From positions 1 to 6,794 of the forward strand of contig JAEOSV010000145.1 of the NCBI GenBank assembly GCA_016840185.1: a stretch of DNA of 6,794 nt. Reading direction: 5' to 3'. The number at the start of each line of letters is the position of its first letter. The stretch's first letter is position 1. This document shows, piece after piece, positions 5,294 through 6,794 of this stretch. The DNA is from Candidatus Hermodarchaeota archaeon. Lineage in GTDB: Archaea > Asgardarchaeota > Hermodarchaeia > Hermodarchaeales > Hermodarchaeaceae. The translations under genes were made by a program, and so were the position numbers. The notes beneath the pieces are model-generated. The model saw only the letters and a list, made by a program, of their open reading frames with translations, searched no databases and was not told the origin of the DNA.

Positions 5294-6628
5294 TTACTGC
5301 AGGGTTTTCGCGTTGAATGCCAGAAATGGTGTGATTAACTCATCTGCAGTGACGGAGCCATGACTCCCCAGCAGCCCTGTCCAAGGTAGGAGTCCCCAAG
5401 ATTCATTTGCAAAGTCTTCCCGTTCCACACGTAAACTTACTCCATCACGACCAATCAATAGCAGGTCACCCAGTCGTTGGATAATCGGTCTTGTTACTGG
5501 AGTAGAAAGAAGGCGACTTTGTTGAAGCTCCTTGGGGTCTAAGAGTAGTGCGCGATCTTCAATTCGGTCTTGGAGCCATTTTCGAAGCTTTTGGCGTTTT
5601 GAGGTAGAACGACAGTAGAAGTGGGTCACCCGACCCGAATGTCCTGGTGCGACTTTGAGTGTGTCTCTGACTTCTTCAAGCTCATTTTGTGGGATGATAA
5701 TTGCTCGCTCCTCCCGCAGGGGGTTTTGACCGTGATCACTGCAAAGTACAATCGTGGTTTTCTTTGCCTCTGATGCAGGAAGTTCTTCGATGAAAGCACG
5801 AAGGTGTTTGTGGAACGAATTACAACCTGCTTTGTACTCAGAAGAATTGGTTCCAAATTTGTGAGCTAGGGTATCAATTAGAGGGAAGTAGAGTGTCATG
5901 AAGAGTTGAGAAGTAGGGTAGTGATTCAAAACCCGGCGAACCATTCCAAAAGCATCAATAAAGCCATTGTAAGTGATGATGTTTTCCCGAAGAACATAAA
6001 ATCGTCCGAGTCCAGTTCCAGGAATTTCCCGTGGAAGCCCCTCAGCCACAACAAGATTGGGGTGCAGTTCTTGAAGCACCTTTGGAATACCTTTTGCCCA
6101 GAGAAGGGCTTTCACATCAACTCCGGCATACGTGATGGCGTCTCGACCCCGAGCCGTGTCCCCTGACATACGAAGCGTATTGACCAATGCACCATATTCT
6201 TTGAAGTAGATGACATGTCCAAGGATGCCGTGAATCGTCGGAGGAAGCCCGAAATTAATACTAGGGATAGCCGCAGAGGTTATCGAGGGAAAAGTGCTAC
6301 TCAAGGGAACACCATTTAGCTCTTCGAAAAATTCAGCAAGTTTGGTTCTTTGAAAGTTTTTGATACCAAGGCTATCAACGATGCAGACAATGACTCGTTC
6401 AGCATTTAGAGCGTTGTTCGTTGTGAGATGTTTTTTCACTTTAGGCACGTCGAATAGGTCATGACGAGGTATTTGTTTACCCATGCAGCGTAAGGCTGTG
6501 GGTAAAACGCGGTAGATGTTCTGCTGATAATCAGGAATGAAGAGATCATCAGTATCGGCCAATGGTTTGAGATTAAGTGACAACGAGTATCCCTCGATTT
6601 GAGAAGATCGATGCTTTGTCTCAATCAT
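5294..6628 (-). CDS. Alkaline-phosphatase-superfamily phosphodiesterase / nucleotide pyrophosphatase-like protein
   Basis: This 444-residue protein has the complete catalytic set of type I phosphodiesterase/nucleotide pyrophosphatases: D85 in VIVCIVDSLG, nucleophile T117 in STFPSITSAAIPS, D252 and H256 in PLIDTLAHKFG, D298 and H299 in LCSDHGQ, and H423 in LLGSHGSVT. Such enzymes use two metal ions, usually zinc, to cleave phosphodiesters or pyrophosphates. The substrate cannot be read from the sequence. The first 75 residues form an extension before the domain, with no signal peptide or membrane helix, so it is likely cytoplasmic. The residues between T117 and D252 include the cap region that often sets specificity. 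The start is ATG 6628, with GGTGA directly before it, too close for a normal SD; the gene probably stands alone. A phosphoglycerate-mutase-like role is less likely given the TFPS/TxxxAH motifs. Confidence 0.9.
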   Translation of the reverse strand: MIETKHRSSQIEGYSLSLNLKPLADTDDLFIPDYQQNIYRVLPTALRCMGKQIPRHDLFDVPKVKKHLTTNNALNAERVIVCIVDSLGIKNFQRTKLAEFFEELNGVPLSSTFPSITSAAIPSINFGLPPTIHGILGHVIYFKEYGALVNTLRMSGDTARGRDAITYAGVDVKALLWAKGIPKVLQELHPNLVVAEGLPREIPGTGLGRFYVLRENIITYNGFIDAFGMVRRVLNHYPTSQLFMTLYFPLIDTLAHKFGTNSSEYKAGCNSFHKHLRAFIEELPASEAKKTTIVLCSDHGQNPLREERAIIIPQNELEEVRDTLKVAPGHSGRVTHFYCRSTSKRQKLRKWLQDRIEDRALLLDPKELQQSRLLSTPVTRPIIQRLGDLLLIGRDGVSLRVEREDFANESWGLLPWTGLLGSHGSVTADELITPFLAFNAKTLQ

Positions 6629-6665
6629 TCACCGTGATTTAAATCTGCGCTAAAATCGGGAAGTG

Positions 6666-6675
6666 GATATATTAT
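6666..6675 (-). promoter_or_regulatory. Probable TATA box of the phosphodiesterase gene
   Basis: On the minus strand ATAATATATC is the clearest TATA-like box of the window. It predicts transcription starting near 6646 and a leader of about 18 bases. A second AT-rich block (GATTTTAG, about 6650-6657) would fit a leaderless start instead. Confidence 0.45.
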
Positions 6676-6794
6676 CGGAAAATTGGGTTTCTTATCCTTC
6701 TCTGAGTAGGGGACGAAAGACTCTTTATTAGTTCTTGTACATGTGTTTAGGGTAGGAGTTTACGGTACAGGGGAATACTGACCGTGATTAAAGG
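6676..6794. other. Non-coding right end
   Basis: No supportable gene is present. The ATG at 6740 meets a stop after four codons. A GTG at 6784 has an open frame to the window edge, but only three codons are visible and no SD precedes it, so a rightward gene starting here is possible but not shown. Confidence 0.4.

Noticed and set aside
5275..5316. Readthrough of the TAG ending the small membrane protein
   Set aside because: It would add only 12 unremarkable codons overlapping the end of the convergent gene, so TAG is most likely a true stop here; this also argues against genome-wide TAG reassignment.
5906..6166. 86-codon plus-strand ORF
   Set aside because: It is antisense to the phosphodiesterase and shows no features of its own.

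Overview
The window most likely comes from an archaeon, probably an Asgard archaeon, with a Thorarchaeota-like genome as my best guess. Three things suggest this: the N-terminal part of a Ras/Rab-type small GTPase at the left edge, archaeal TATA-like boxes mixed with Shine-Dalgarno starts, and tightly packed genes of moderate GC content. The lineage is inferred and not proven by the window.

Left part (1-1140, minus strand): larB, then a possible 61-residue ORF, then a Ras-like GTPase cut by the window edge. They are packed head to tail: four bases separate larB from the small ORF, and a TAATG junction joins the small ORF to the GTPase. larB is broken by one missing base in a T run near 981-983. 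Middle (1213-2858, plus strand): larC (N-terminal LarC1 portion only) and larE, transcribed away from larB across a 72-base spacer holding an AT-rich TATA-like element that could serve both directions. LarB, LarE and LarC act in that order to make the nickel-pincer nucleotide (NPN) cofactor from nicotinic acid adenine dinucleotide: carboxylation, sulfur insertion, then nickel insertion. No LarA-type enzyme that uses the cofactor lies in the window, and neither does the LarC2 (CTP-binding) half of LarC.

Next comes an L-fucose/L-arabinose isomerase-like protein (2964-4292, plus) with its own SD and probable promoter. Convergent to it is a flavodoxin (4313-4780, minus) whose reading frame is interrupted by an in-frame TAG; the frame continues for 36 more flavodoxin-like codons after it. 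A small two-helix membrane protein resembling DUF202/YidH (4903-5274 plus stop) is divergent from the flavodoxin. It converges on an alkaline-phosphatase-superfamily phosphodiesterase (5294-6628, minus) with a full set of metal and nucleophile residues. The last 166 bases hold only the probable promoter of that gene.

The main points for a second look are the two interrupted genes (larB frameshift, flavodoxin TAG), the LarC1-only larC that ends in tandem TAG-TAA stops, the small ORF and GTPase coupled to larB, and the isomerase-like gene beside the NPN genes. There is no tRNA, rRNA, CRISPR array, insertion sequence or obvious repeat.
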